Shown here piece after piece: positions 11,121 through 22,670 of a DNA stretch of 64,000 nt. Each line of letters opens with the position of its first letter. Position 1 is the stretch's first letter. Below the pieces are notes generated by a model. It ran no database searches and had not been told where the DNA came from. It was given only the letters and a program-made list of their open reading frames with translations. A program made the translations under genes and the position numbers. The stretch is from Patiria pectinifera (taxonomy: Eukaryota > Echinodermata > Asteroidea > Valvatida > Asterinidae): assembly GCA_029964075.1 (NCBI GenBank), contig CM057136.1, positions 1,736,001 to 1,800,000 on the forward strand, in the 5' to 3' direction.

Positions 11121-11870
11121 CCTATTAAAGTCCCCCAGGCGAGATAAAATTATTGGAATAAGGCATGCAACTTTCTCGTGTATCCGCAAATTTTGGCGTT
11201 TTTAATTGGAATTGCGGCCTAAAATCCCCGAAAATGTCATGGTTTGGATTGATTAATACTTATCCTATTTCAGGTTGAAAGGAAACTATAGGTTTTCCCG
11301 GCGAATTTCCGAATTTTTCTAATCAGTTTCAATATCAGTCATTAAATTTCGCGTGAGTTTTGCACATGTGGTCCATTTGGGGTATCTTTTTCATTTGGGT
11401 TTCATTCAATTTCATATTTAGGCAGCCAAGATTTTGCTGTGAATGTTCGTTTTCGTTTTCGGGCACCCTATTTCGTTTTGGTGCATTCAAGACTTAACTC
11501 GTAGCAGTCTGAAATTAAGTCTTTGCAACCTTTTGACGGTTGACGCATTCAAATTAGTGAACATCTGTGCGCTTATAACGTATAACCATGTTTTTCGTTT
11601 CTTATTTGCTTATGGGCAATCGCTTTCATCGTTTGGTCATTTAAATAAGTAAGATTTTTTAATCCATATTTTTTTCTATTTTTCTCCGAGGGTCATTCCC
11701 CCCTCCCCTCAAAAATAAAATCTTGATGACTGTAACATTTACAATGTTACAAATCAACTGATATGAGGGAAACAACATGCAACGAAATAATGAAATCTTG
11801 AAATTCGGGAACAATTCTCTTGCGTTAATTCTTAAGTGTTTTCTTGCGTATGTCTGACCGAACACTTACC
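11121..11870. other. Spacer with a lone R1-type end
   Basis: TAGGTTTTCCCGGC at about 11,288 is the R1/MITE terminus in inverted orientation, and 11,315-11,375 repeats the sequence at 9,105-9,160. No gene is visible. Confidence 0.5.
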
Positions 11871-12512
11871 ATATTCATAGAGCCCATGCAAAGTTTTCAA
11901 TGCAATTCATCTTTGTTTCACATTTAACCTTATTTGCAAGTTTTATTTTTCATTTTGAGGGGTGTTTTGGTGCCTTCTCCGTTTTTATGCTGATGCAAAA
12001 TTTCATATTCATTAGAAAACCCGTGATGGCACTCCGAGCATGATTAATATTACACGGCTATTTCAGCAAAAAAAGTTGCTAGAATGTTGGATATTTTGCT
12101 GTCATAAATTTCTCTAATTTGGTGATTGTGTAATGTGTCAGCAAATTTTGGATGAATAATTTGAAAGAAAAAACCCTAAACTGAACAGTGTCTTTCTGAA
12201 ATGACATCACAGCAACAGCGTTAGTCCGGAAAAACATGGAAACTTTTAAATGCTTAAAGAAGTACACATTTGCAATAAGATTAACCCAAAAAGTGTTGTC
12301 AAATGTGTAGTTTAACATTTCACAGAGTAGCGCAAAAAGAATTCCTGAGAAAAATTCATTGCACATACCCTTTAAGAAAGAATGTCAATCTACGGTTTGA
12401 AGTCATCAAATATGATTTACGCTAAGGAATACGGACACGTATTAAGTCTTAAAAGAGGTTTGACAAAATGTGAAATACGTTCACCCATTAATGAAAACGA
12501 ATGCCCGATCAA
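11871..12512 (+). repeat. Repeat family R1, copy 3 (right half missing)
   Basis: It matches copy 1 from AGCCCATGCAAAG through the ATTTTGGATGAATAATTTG block up to GAATGCCCGATCAA, then stops abruptly. The GGCCGGGAAAACCT end is absent. Confidence 0.75.
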
Positions 12513-13319
12513 ATATTGTTTCTCGCGCGTGCGCAAAATACGATGCACTGGTAAGACAAGTGCGGCAGAATTTAAGACCAGCACCCAACAGCTCGATTTT
12601 TGAAAGTCAAAGCTTTTGTAGAACGTACCGGTATTGCTGCCAAACAAACAAACAAACAAAGAACGACAAAGTATCTTGTTTATCTCGTTTAAACGACGGG
12701 TTTTGTCTGGTTTAAAACTTTTTTATCTGGTGAAATTTTAAAGTGAAATTCGCGCTACTAAGGTGTTACCCATCTGCCATCTCACATCTCACATCTGGTG
12801 TGGATGACCTGACCTTTGTGTCGCGAGTTGTAATATGCAAATTTGGAACAATTATCATCTGGAATCATGCAAACGCAATTGACATTTAGGAAGGAGACGA
12901 AGCAGGCATGAGGTTACAATCAAGTATAAGCTTCATATGGCCTCTCTGGGCTCCCTTACATTTAAATTTAGTCGGGCACTATATGCAGACGTTGCTGTAA
13001 TTTTGTAATTGTGTGTCTGGCAGCCAGACTGAGGGAGTGATGGTCATGTATTTGGAACATGTAAACGTATTTAAACCTTGCGCAGAGTGACCTGCTGCCC
13101 TTTAGGCCCCAGGTAACCGATTTTTTTTGAAGAAAAAAAATGAGGTCCAATGACGGTCACCTTCCATCTAATCCTTATTCGACCCTTGCCAAATAAGCTG
13201 GTTCAATGAACTTTGCATTCAGGGCTACACCCAGGCCGTGTCAACAAACTTTCGACATGGCCTCCTGCCAAGTCTCATTGAAACATCAACAAAGACCTGT
13301 AACTTGACACAGTCATTTC
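12513..13319. other. Spacer without a recognised gene
   Basis: A short (CAAA)n run lies near 12,643-12,660. Nothing else stands out, and no homology to the left flank of duplication copy B was seen. Confidence 0.4.
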
Positions 13320-13328
13320 CCTTCATAA

Positions 13329-14053
13329 TAGCCTTGGTCAATGCTCTCGTCGTTATTCGTCCCGTATGCGGTCAATCGTCGGCATATATCCTCACGCGCT
13401 ATGCACATGCATGTAAAAATACAGCGCGAACAGCGACCTTATGCGGCCACTATTTTTTTATGCAAATCAGTTGGGGACGATCGAGAGCCTTGGTTCAATC
13501 GTCGGCAAAAGCTTATGTTTTTCTTTACTTTGCGCTAGATTTCCAGCGCACGACCTCGTATGCGAATACAGAGAATGTAGGCGGGGCTAATATGTGGAGT
13601 GTCCAATCACACCTTGGTAAATCCGGACGTCATTAAATTATTTGCAGCTATTCCGCCTTTTGCGGACGTGACAGCAACCACAGTTTTTGTGCATTGGTGC
13701 CGTGTGCAGAGACACACAATGTGTACGTGTATGGATTTTGTACGGTGCCACGTTTCACTATGCAAGTTTCCACGCAACGATCGACCAATAAGAAAACGAC
13801 ATTTAAGGTCAGCTAAAGCTATTAACATAATGAGCACCACCCCCAAAACCTCACATGGACGATTGAACCGAGGCGCTAGATCGGGTCCAACTGATTTGCA
13901 TAAAAATAGTGGCGGCGCGTGGTCGCTGTTCGCGCTGTATTTTTAATGCACTGCATGCATAGACATATTATGACTGCATGCATAGCGCTAGCGAAGATAT
14001 CGTTTACCACGCTACGGCCGGATGAATAACAACTAGCGCCTTGACCAAGGCTA
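13329..14053. mobile_element. Foldback element with long TIRs and 9-bp target duplication (Mutator-like)
   Basis: The ends TAGCCTTGGTCAA and TTGACCAAGGCTA are inverted, and pairing continues for about 180-200 bp per arm. The flanks repeat CCTTCATAA at 13,320-13,328 and 14,054-14,062. Nine-base duplications with long TIRs are typical of Mutator-like elements. The arms each contain ATGCAAAT. No transposase is present. The copy is uninterrupted, so ATAAT at 13,827-13,831 is the empty site for the 4.7 kb element found in the paralogue at 46.6-52.0 kb. Confidence 0.85.
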
Positions 14054-14062
14054 CCTTCATAA

Positions 14063-14801
14063 CTGCATACCACAACCGCCAGTCAATTATCTTTCCAGCG
14101 CACTGTCTGGCAACTGTCTGGACATTGTCTGGCACGTGGCTTTTTTGTTGTATTGCTATGAATAGGGTCTTGCGTAGTGCGGGAAAGTACCTGCTGCCCA
14201 AAGGGTAGCAGTTGACGAGTTGTTGCAAAGTTTTTTTGTAAACGCTGCGCAGGGTAAATTAGCGCAAGCAGACTTTTGACCAGCGTGGCAGCTCATGCAC
14301 GATGTCGATATCGCTGTAGTGTGTGGTCCGACGTTACCGTTTTCTCTGACTTTTGTCTTGACTATCCAAATTGTGTGCGTTAAATAGTATTTTTGACATG
14401 TCTGGGATGTTTTTCTTTATTTATCGTCATAGCTTCTTGAAGTAAAACAATCACACCACAAATATGATATGAGAGATCAAACTAAAGAAAATAGTATAGA
14501 CTAAAATACATAATTTTGAAGTTGATCGTGTGCTACTTCATTCAATTTGTTTTGTGATCATGAATGCACCCGCCATCAGTATTACCGATCGATAATAGCG
14601 AGGCAGCGACATGCAAATGGGGGGACTCAAATGCGTCCCTGTAACAGCGGGCAAGATAGAGGGCTCCCTTTCTTAATGTTAATTGACGTTGCAAGTACTC
14701 TGGGTTGCGGAAAAGACCCATTACTATTTTTTCTTTTCTTTTTATTAAAATGGGATTCGGTACAAAACCTGTTCGCAAAACAATCGCACAATTTTCCTCA
14801 G
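14063..14801. other. Non-coding sequence upstream of the F5/8C exons, copy A
   Basis: It is collinear with 52,007-52,747 in copy B. Frames here are not kept between the two copies while the exon frame is, so this is read as intron or 5' flank. The AG before exon 1 follows a T/C-rich run ending in TTTTCCTCAG. Confidence 0.5.
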
Positions 14802-14930
14802 GTGACTCTTCTTGCTCTGTGGAGGGACCTCTCGGGATGGAAGATGGTCGCATCCGGGATGAACGCATCACAGCTTCGTCTTTTTGGACCCGTAGCCACG
14901 CCCCATCCAGGGCCAGGCTTAATATTCAAG
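14802..14930 (+). CDS. F5/8C exon 1, copy A
   Basis: 129 bases, starting after TTTTCCTCAG and ending CAAG before GTAAGC. It encodes the N-terminal part of the domain with the first Cys and the GMEDGRIRDERITASS block. It takes one base from the exon before and gives one base to the next codon. Confidence 0.8.
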
Positions 14931-15299
14931 GTAAGCATTTGTATTTGAGACTAAACACGTTATAATTCGAACAGCCATTTAAAAGAAAAGACAGTTGTTT
15001 AACGCTAAAAAAGCCGTGCGGAATCCGCCCCCTCCCACACGACTTTTCCACGATAGCCTTGAAAGAAAAAAATTGCGACCCGAACTGTTCTGACTATTTA
15101 GCTACGAGCCTTGCGCATCTTTCGATACCGAAAACATTAAAAAAGAATTCCGACGCAAACTGAATTTCCCCATGAACGCAGTGTACACAAAACATTCGTG
15201 CATGAATAATTAATTAGCCATAATTCCAAAATCGTCACTCGATGGCCAACATATTAGGCCCCCCCCCTGGCTGAGAGGTGGTCAAAATTATAAACCTGC

Positions 15300-15450
15300 A
15301 CCCGATTTCATCAAACTCTTCGTAACTTACGATGTATCACAGCGCTGCGACGCATTGTATATCTACGATGCGTTGCAGCTGTGACGCGTCCTGCGATCCA
15401 TTTCACAAAACACGTCGTAAGTGCGACGCGTCGTAGGTGTATTTATAGCA
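15300..15450. repeat. GACGCG-rich palindromic repeat in intron 1, copy A
   Basis: Repeated CGACGCGT, CGTCGTAAGTGCGACG and related words form several short inverted repeats. The same sequence is at 53,250-53,390 in copy B, where a likely matching right end also exists near 53,760-53,850. Here that right end is absent. Confidence 0.5.
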
Positions 15451-15735
15451 CAACTTGATGACTGTTTTATGTCTTTAGTCAGCGTACAGTAAATAGTCAT
15501 CTGATATTCAACAATCAGTCGTCGGATCTCCGCCCAAAATTTGTTCAAACGTCAAATAAAATGGCGGCCGTGTGATGCAATTTTAAAGGAAAACAAGCTC
15601 TCAGTGGACTGTATAGCTACTTTGAAATTGTAACTGCAATATTCCAGGTTATTTCATAATTATTCAATGAGTTTTCTATTTACAACTTTACACACACTGC
15701 CTCGGTATTATAATCTCGTTTATATGATGATTAAG

Positions 15736-16211
15736 GCAATTTTAGACGTGAGCGTGGGGAATAATTGTCAGGTCTGGGAATCAGACTAGCGCCCAACGGC
15801 CGTGCGCTGACCCACACACAGTCATCACGCCACACTAAAACACAATAAAAGTACCGTGGAGATGAACCATTTTTACTTACGTCATGTTCATAAATTTGAT
15901 TTAAGAAACGGTCATGTTGAACTCAGAGATTTTCTTTAAACGACTACGGAGTAAAGATTAGACCTTCGATGATCTTTTTTGGAAATAAAAACCAAAATGT
16001 CAAAAAGCATTTCCACAAAAAAAAAAATCGTTTTTAAGCAGGCATTATAGGGGCGTCATGAAGTTTGTACGATACACTGTAAGTGCATGGACCACGTGTC
16101 GGCGTACAGGACTCACTGCATGACAGAACGAAGCAAATAAAGACTCTTTTATATAATTTGCCTTTCAATCCTAGACTAATATGCATGGAACAAGTGTTTG
16201 AATTAAGACTG
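15736..16211. other. Intron 1 stretch unique to copy A
   Basis: Homology with copy B stops at GATTAAGGCA and resumes at GCGTACAAATAACGAC. Copy B has unrelated sequence of similar length (53,688-54,205). I see no gene in it. Confidence 0.5.
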
Positions 16212-16850
16212 TAGAAAAAAGAAAGCGTACAAATAACGACTTTAAAAGGGATATTTCTATTATCACCATTGTACACAACCCTTCAGGGCTTCGCGCTCCC
16301 CGCTCGCATATAAAAAGCAATCCACTTTAGGATTTAAGGAACCCCCAGGCAGGGATCAGGGAATGGGCCTGAACAAGGTATGCCCACATGTACTGTGGGC
16401 GTGTTCACGCAGTTTTGCGACGAGCATGTCCAAAACGTTTTCAATATGATAGGGCCAGTTTTTACGATTTTCTTTAGTTTGAAGTTGAATTTATCCCACT
16501 GAAAAATTAATTCCATTCAAAGTAGTCAACATAATAAACCATTATTATACATGATGTGGGGGAATTAGAAATGGATTTAAGGGATCTTTTGGGGCGGAAA
16601 TTATCAAATATTTTGTGTGACGTTCATCGGCAAATTTCGTGATTCGACACCCCCCCCCCTTTCAAAATGGCCATAAAACGCCCATGGACGATACGCTAGT
16701 CAACTTAGTCGTCTAGCGTTGGGTCAAACAAAGATTATTGGCAAAGATTGTTAAACATACCTCGGAGTCCAAATTTGAGCCAGATCTTCTGCAATATGGC
16801 TAAATCGTTGAATGCAGTAAGAAATCTTAGTTTTTTTTGTTGTTGTACAG

Positions 16851-17056
16851 GATACGCTGAAGGGTGGGCTTACAACGGCGCTGATGATAGTCCATGGATA
16901 CAGGTTGACTTCAATGGCACAGTCACCATCACTGGTTTGATCACCCAGGGGCGTGGTGACCGAAACGACCAATGGGTGACGGAGTACCAAGTGACGTACA
17001 GCAATGACGGTCAGTCCTGGCATCACCTGACTAATGCAAACGGCACACCAATAAAG
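16851..17056 (+). CDS. F5/8C exon 2, copy A
   Basis: 206 bases between TTGTTGTTGTACAG and GTATATAG. It encodes the core of the domain, including WIQVDF and WVTEYQVTYSNDGQSW. It is one codon shorter than in copy B, frame intact. Confidence 0.85.
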
Positions 17057-17082
17057 GTATATAGTCAGGTTGCATACGGTTG

Positions 17083-18050
17083 GAATCGTGACCGACTGGT
17101 CCAAAGCACCAAACTTGGCAGAGAGATTATTATAGCCCTAGAGAAGATATTTAGAAGGGGTGACCCCTGACATTCTTTTGGGAAGAGTGCCTAATTTGCA
17201 TAAAGCGTCAATCCCTGTCAAGTAATATATTTATTCCCATATTTGGGTAGATGTTGTTTTTTGTTATTTTTGAAAAGTATATTTTGGGGATTTTACTTAC
17301 ATATCCTTACTTAAATAATATTTTGAAAAGAATATCGGAGACTTGAAGATTATGAGGACATAATCGGCTATCATTATATCCTAAAGTTGCGCGCCTTTCC
17401 TTTTCCCTCAGATATCATCAAGTAGTCTTGACAAACCTCAGTATTGATGAGCTTCAAATTCACAATGTTACTTAATGACACAAGTATCCTCACAAAAATA
17501 TATCAGAAATCATGTGAAAAAGTAATCATCTTGATATATAGCCCACAAAAACAAAAAGGGGGAAATGAGGTGTCCGTAAATTCAGTTAAAAATTACGCGC
17601 AGCCTGACGTGGGAGACTTGATCAGGCACCCCGTTTTTATTTTCTGGCACAATATCACAAGCAACTTGGTGAATTTGAAGCTCATCAATACTATTTGGCA
17701 AGACTACTAAGTCTTGATGATATCTGGAGACAAGTTTAATGAGCACAACTTTAGAGTACGATAGTAGCCATTTTGGATCGTTATTATGTCCTCATAATCA
17801 TCCAGCCAGTCTTAAATGCTTTCGAAAATGTTATTGAAGTAAGGATGTATAAGTGGAATCTCAAAATATACTTAAAAAAAAAATAAAAAAAAATAAAAAG
17901 TGCTCAAATATGGGAATAAATATTTTACACGGTATGGATTAACGATATATGCAAATTAGGCACCCTTCCCAAAAGAATTTCAGGTGACACCCCTTCTAAA
18001 TATCTTCTCTAAGGCTATAACACCATATCTGCCAGTCTGTCACGATCTTG
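17083..18050. mobile_element. Foldback element in F5/8C intron 2, copy A
   Basis: The left arm (GAGAAGATATTTAGAAGGGG, then CATATTTGGGTAG and TACTTACATATCC) recurs inverted near 17,830-18,015 (CCCCTTCTAAATATCTTCTC). Arms are about 400 bp and run almost to the centre, where CTTCAAATTCACAA and its complement face each other near 17,450 and 17,670. The outer limit lies only about 25 bases after the exon 2 donor. Confidence 0.7.
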
Positions 18051-18099
18051 TCAAAAATTGGGTCTGAGCCTTCTGACTAATAGAAATGTTTCAAGGTAT

Positions 18100-18400
18100 C
18101 AAAATGTCAAAAGTCATTTTGCTGACTATTTTACGACATAATCAGGAGCGTATCCAGCTTATGGTGTGAGGGGGGCAACCGCACATCGACAGCGAAATGT
18201 AGACATGTTTTTTTTTCCCGCCACTTGGCCTCCGTAAAATCAAAAAGCGGGGGGAGGAGGACTATCCTCCAAATGGGGGCGCTCTTCAAAACATTGTTAT
18301 GCACACTGGAAAAAAATTATGTGCCAAATTTCACGGCGCATTGTAATGCCTTTTTTGCTGGTTTTCATTTTTTGGGCTGGTGTCAGAACTCTCTTAACAT
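18100..18400 (+). repeat. Dispersed repeat, one copy here and two in tandem in copy B
   Basis: GGGGGCAACCGCACATC, ACTTGGCCTCCGT and CCAAATGGGGGCGCTCTTC recur at 56,530-56,760 and 57,018-57,260. No coding function seen. Confidence 0.6.
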
Positions 18401-18516
18401 TTATGGAAATACTTACTGAGCAAAATATCTTTCAAAAATCATCCGGGTATGCCACTGGACATAATGAATCCATTGGAATGTCTACAACCTGAACACCATT
18501 CTTCTTTTTTGAACTG

Positions 18517-18654
18517 TTCCCTGGTAACAAGGACATGAACACCCTGGTAACTACTCGCCTGCCGTTTGCCGTGCGCACCAGAATCCTGCGCATTAACCCA
18601 TCTGCATGGAATAACCATTGCAGCATGAGGTTTGAAGTGATTGGCTGCTATTAG
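18517..18654 (+). CDS. F5/8C exon 3, copy A (acceptor mutated)
   Basis: 138 bases: FPGNKDMNTLVTT to CSMRFEVIGCY and TAG. The sequence just before is TTTTTTGAACTG, against TTTTTTGAACAG in copy B. The reading frame itself is intact and its WNNHCSM stretch fits the family better than copy B does. Confidence 0.75.
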   Translation, partial: FPGNKDMNTLVTTRLPFAVRTRILRINPSAWNNHCSMRFEVIGCY

Positions 18655-19673
18655 TCAACTCATTACATTGCCGACGAGTGAGTGAAATGATTTCAACGTC
18701 AAAGGGTAGCTCTGTCGTAGAACAAAACGAAAATATTCATGCTTGTAAATACCGGCTCTACTCAAGAATTATTCGGTAGTTTGAATGAAATTTGATGAAT
18801 ATTTATTAGTTCTTTTTTTCTTCTTAAAATTTGTGAATGTATATTACTGATGCATTTAAAATGCACACTGGTTAATCGTTAGTCAGGGTGTACGTATAGA
18901 TAATTAGTTGATTGATAAGACTTAGAGTGAAAACAAACCCTGGGAGTACACTTTAAAAACTTAAAGGCAAATCTCCAGGGAAATCTGGACAGTCGTAGAG
19001 CAAGGTTGCTTTTTCATGTGTACTTTAAGAACTTAATAACTTTAGAACATGACAACAAATAAGAGAAATGTTATGTACGAATTTAAGAAATTTCCTCGTT
19101 ATGAAAAATGAAGAATTATTATGTGTTAGCCCCTGAGCTGCTGATTTATGTTATGATACCAGTAAAATGGGGCCCAAAGAAAAGAAAAGGAATTCTAAAG
19201 TTCCTATATCCTCAAATAGTGCTATAGACTGGCGGGAAAAGTATCGTAGATTTCACAATTGTCAGGGCGGGGGCATGCCCTGACCCCAGCAGTCATAACC
19301 CCTTCACCCCCCAACATTACCCCCCACCCCATGTTTTCTGAATGCTAGATCCGCCCGTGAAGCTGTTTGTATTAGAAAATGTATAAGTCAAAACACCTTT
19401 ATCAAGGGTACGCCATCTTGAAAATCAAAGCGTGGCATAACGCAAACAAACATGGCGGCCAAACTATTGTGTGCGGTGAACGAGTGACTCTCGCAATATT
19501 ACAGCAGATTGACACTCTTATAAATGGATGGATAGCTCAATTCCCCGCAACATCAATCAGCATAGGTAGGTCACGTCTTATTGTATTTTGAGGAAGGATC
19601 TGATAAATATAAAGCCCAAAACAAATAGCCAGACTGAAGTTTCCATGTCTGAGATATAATATGCGTAGGCCTA
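18655..19673. other. 3' flank of F5/8C copy A, shared with copy B
   Basis: It is collinear with 57,587-58,712. No further exon recognised. A C-rich stretch lies near 19,300-19,330. Confidence 0.45.
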
Positions 19674-19675
19674 TA

Positions 19676-20111
19676 CAGGGTGAGTAAAAACAAAAACGAA
19701 ACCCAAATGTCGGGACCATTGTTTTAGTGAAGTTCTGCATGTAGCTCTTTCAAAATCTGGAATATGAAAGCTGAATTCATGAGCTTTTTTTAGTACAAGA
19801 ATCATTCCAATCACAAAAAGGTAAGTGTTCTTTCAGCAAAACGAAAAGAAATCACATAGGGATGTATGTGAATTGTTTTCGGTTTGCTGAAAAAAACGCA
19901 CACTTTTTGTGTGATCCGTAGACAAAACTTTTATACGGTGTTGTGTTTAAAACTCCTTAACTTGAAAAGCAAATAAATGATTTGAATAAATCTTGTACTA
20001 AAAAAAGCTCATAAATTGAGCTTTTATATCCTAGATTTTGAAAGTGCTACATGCAGAACATCAATAGAACAATGGTCCCGACATTTGGGTTTCGTCTTTT
20101 TTCTCACCCTG
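19676..20111. mobile_element. Mariner-like MITE with TA duplication, copy A
   Basis: The ends CAGGGTGAG and CTCACCCTG are flanked by TA on both sides (19,674-19,675 and 20,112-20,113). The inverted repeats extend at least 130 bp, including AACCCAAATGTCGGGACCAT and the inverted match at 20,072-20,091. TA target and CAGGGTG ends fit Tc1/mariner-derived MITEs. No transposase. Confidence 0.8.
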
Positions 20112-20113
20112 TA

Positions 20114-21310
20114 TAGCACCGCCGCCAGATCAGAGAAACGAAACAACTTTTTTTTCTCACTTTTCTATCCGAGGCTTTTTTTGAATATGCTTTATTGTGA
20201 CTTTAAGTGTAGCCGATACATGCGCTTGTACAATTATGCCAACGTGCGCTTTAAAGGCGGCACATATATGTTTATTCATTGAATGAGTTATTATATAATG
20301 TATATGAGTAAAGTACTGAAGCTGTTACGTCAAGGTATCTTAAAGATGCTTAAAATATTTGGCAAAACTCTTGTAATTATTAAAATTGGAAAACTACTCA
20401 ACATACTGTACGTAGCACATGATAGATGGCTTTGTATATATACGTGTCAAATGAGCTGAGGCTATATCCCTTTAGAATTCAAACGATTAAAGTGTAGACG
20501 AGAACAACATGGACAAGGCAAATTAATTGTCGAAAAGTTTCTTATTTTTCCCCTCAATTTGTTTTCAGTTTTCAAAATGTATTTGCGTTATAGTTTCTTT
20601 TTTTAAGCATATGCATGTAGTTCATTAACTGGTGTTAATAGAAAAAAAAGAAAAAAAATATGAACTGGAAATAATTTTCAGCAAATAGTTTTCTATTCTT
20701 TCTTTGTCTCTTTCTTTTTTTTCCTTAAACTTTTGTAGATGTTTAAGGTAATCGACACCATTTGCAAATTTACACTGTCAACATGCTTTGCGTGAGAAAA
20801 TGAAGATGCATTGCAACAGTTTTCTCACAAGTACGACATCTACTGTGCATAATTTCGACATTTTTTTGTTTGTTTGTCATTGATAAACTGCATCAGATTA
20901 ATTGCATTATTTTTATGTTTCTTGAAGCTCAAAAAACACAAATGTTTGCGAATGGTGGCTATTAACTTAAAGCCTAATAAATTAAATAAATATGAAGTCA
21001 GAGACATGATAGAGAAAGTTTGGCATATCACGACACAAGCCTTTTTCTTCCACGTCTCTTTTCTGTGTTAAAATATTATTCATTCAATAAAAGCACTTTA
21101 GATAGAGTGTAAGGGTGCACCTGCAGTGTTGTGTTGTTTCTACATATCATTTATTACTGTCAGTGATCTGTTAAAGTGTCTCATGGCCTTACGTGTATCT
21201 GTTAAGGCTACATTTGTTCTGGTCCCAGAGGGCAAGCCTAGTGTGCTCCAAATCACGCACGCACTGACCGACCGACCGGACCGGACTGGTTGTCTTTTGT
21301 GATTTAGACC
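20114..21310. other. AT-rich sequence shared with copy B
   Basis: It matches 59,160-64,000 in pieces; copy B carries extra insertions at the points matching about 20,297 and 20,600. No gene recognised. Confidence 0.45.
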
Positions 21311-21645
21311 CAACCCCACCTGACCTGACCTGACCTGACCTGACCTGACCTGACCTGACCTGACCTGACCTGACCTGACCTGACTGTCCTGACTTGACCT
21401 GATCTGATCGACCTGATCTGACTTACCTGACCTGACCTGACCTTACCTGACCTTAACTTATACACACTGACATGACTGACTATCTCTTAAATCAAAGCTT
21501 GAATAAACCCGACTCGACCCGACCTGACCCGACCTGACTGACCTGACCTGACCTGACCTGACCTGACCTGACCTGACCCGACCTGACCTGACCTGACCTA
21601 ACCTAACCTGACCCGACCTGACCTGACCTATCTGACCTGACTGAC
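21311..21645 (+). repeat. (CCTGA)n pentamer satellite
   Basis: There are two blocks of CCTGA/CCCGA units (about 21,315-21,455 and 21,510-21,645), separated by sequence with AAGCTTGAATAAACC. An array of the same kind begins at the right end of copy B (63,980 on). Confidence 0.9.
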
Positions 21646-22670
21646 TGTCTCTTAAGATTGAGACTTACTTAAGCCGTATACCGTGGCCCCCGAAGAAATG
21701 ACCGTGTTATTCTCTTTAGATCCCTCGGACCAAGTTGGTCTGAGACCACCTTTACTACAAGTGCCTAGTCTTGTTTTCTTTCGTGGTTGTTGTAAACCAA
21801 CTTTGAACTAATAGTTAACAAGTAAATCAGAAACCCCAAAAAGCTGGCAAAACAATTAAAATTAAAACGGTTTCCCATTAAACTCTTACTGCTTTAAGAT
21901 GAAATTAAACGAATGTTTTCGAAAAAAAATAATTAGTTTCTCTCTCGATGTCACGGGTAAACACGTCTAAACTGGCGGCCAAATCTTAGAAATTAAAACT
22001 CATTGCCATAAAAAAACACTAAAAACCTACTGGAAACACATAATTCCATTCAAAAAAGTTATAGATGCATATATTTTTGCACTTAGAAGTTAAAACTTCT
22101 CGCCCAAAAAAAACACTAAAACACTACTACGAGCACATAATGGAGTACCTTAGTGAATACGTCACGCGCACAAAATGTGTGTAAAAGTCATTATCGCGTG
22201 ATTCAGATCGCGTCAAACTTCGGGAGTCCATTCCTTTGTCCCCCGTCGAACGTACTTAAAATAAGCGTACAATCATTTCCTAATATCATGCATATGCATG
22301 CGCATAGCAAGCCGCCACAGCCGCCACAGCCTGCGCTAGGGACGCTATCACCAAAACAGTTACATCACATCAGCATATTGTGGCGAAACCGACCCCTGAC
22401 ACTATTTGTGGCGGAACCGGTGATTGGCAGAACCCAGAGGGGACTGGTCTTATTTATCCCAGGACTCTAGCCAACTCCTATTATCCCACAAAAATATTTA
22501 TTAGCCTAACGAACGGGTGAGCGGCTACCCATACGCAAGGGGGGACAATTAACGAACGGCGGACTAAGCCTAGGGGCTGCTCGTTTGGTGGAAATATACC
22601 ACCGTTTTGTGATTGAGTAATTAATTGAATGTAATGAGAGCAATACAAGTAGCGACAATAGGCCTCAAGG
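21646..22670. other. Spacer with one short direct repeat
   Basis: AACACTAAAAACCTACT-like sequence with flanks is present twice (about 21,985-22,045 and 22,090-22,140). I see no gene. Confidence 0.4.

Larger units (their letters stand above)
14802..18654 (+). pseudogene. F5/8 type C (discoidin) domain gene fragment, copy A; last acceptor lost
   Basis: Three exons (14,802-14,930; 16,851-17,056; 18,517-18,654) encode a full F5/8C domain of about 156 residues, ending in TAG. Such domains are beta-sandwich lectin or phospholipid-binding modules of secreted or cell-surface proteins. Visible hallmarks are LGMEDGRI..ERITASS, PSRARLN, WIQVDF, ITGLITQGR, EYQVTYSNDGQSW, FPGN.D.NT, RILRI.P..W and CSMRFEVIGC; Cys near each end should form the usual disulfide. 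Exon phases fit (1, 1, 0). The base pair before exon 3 reads TG instead of AG, so normal splicing of that exon is doubtful. No exon for a signal peptide was found upstream. It is the paralogue of 52,748-57,586. Confidence 0.8.

Noticed and set aside
13480-13505. GGTTCAATCG resembling a tRNA B box in the foldback arms
   Set aside because: No A box, no cloverleaf and no CCA-type context; one match to a short motif is not enough for a SINE or tRNA.
13451-13620. ATGCAAAT octamer, GGCGGGGC and CCAATCA as a promoter
   Set aside because: The octamer is also in the opposite arm and in every array unit, so it is part of the repeat; no gene follows.
14705-14801. Upstream continuation of F5/8C exon 1 as a start exon
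   Set aside because: The frame is not kept in copy B, while a good acceptor is present in both copies.
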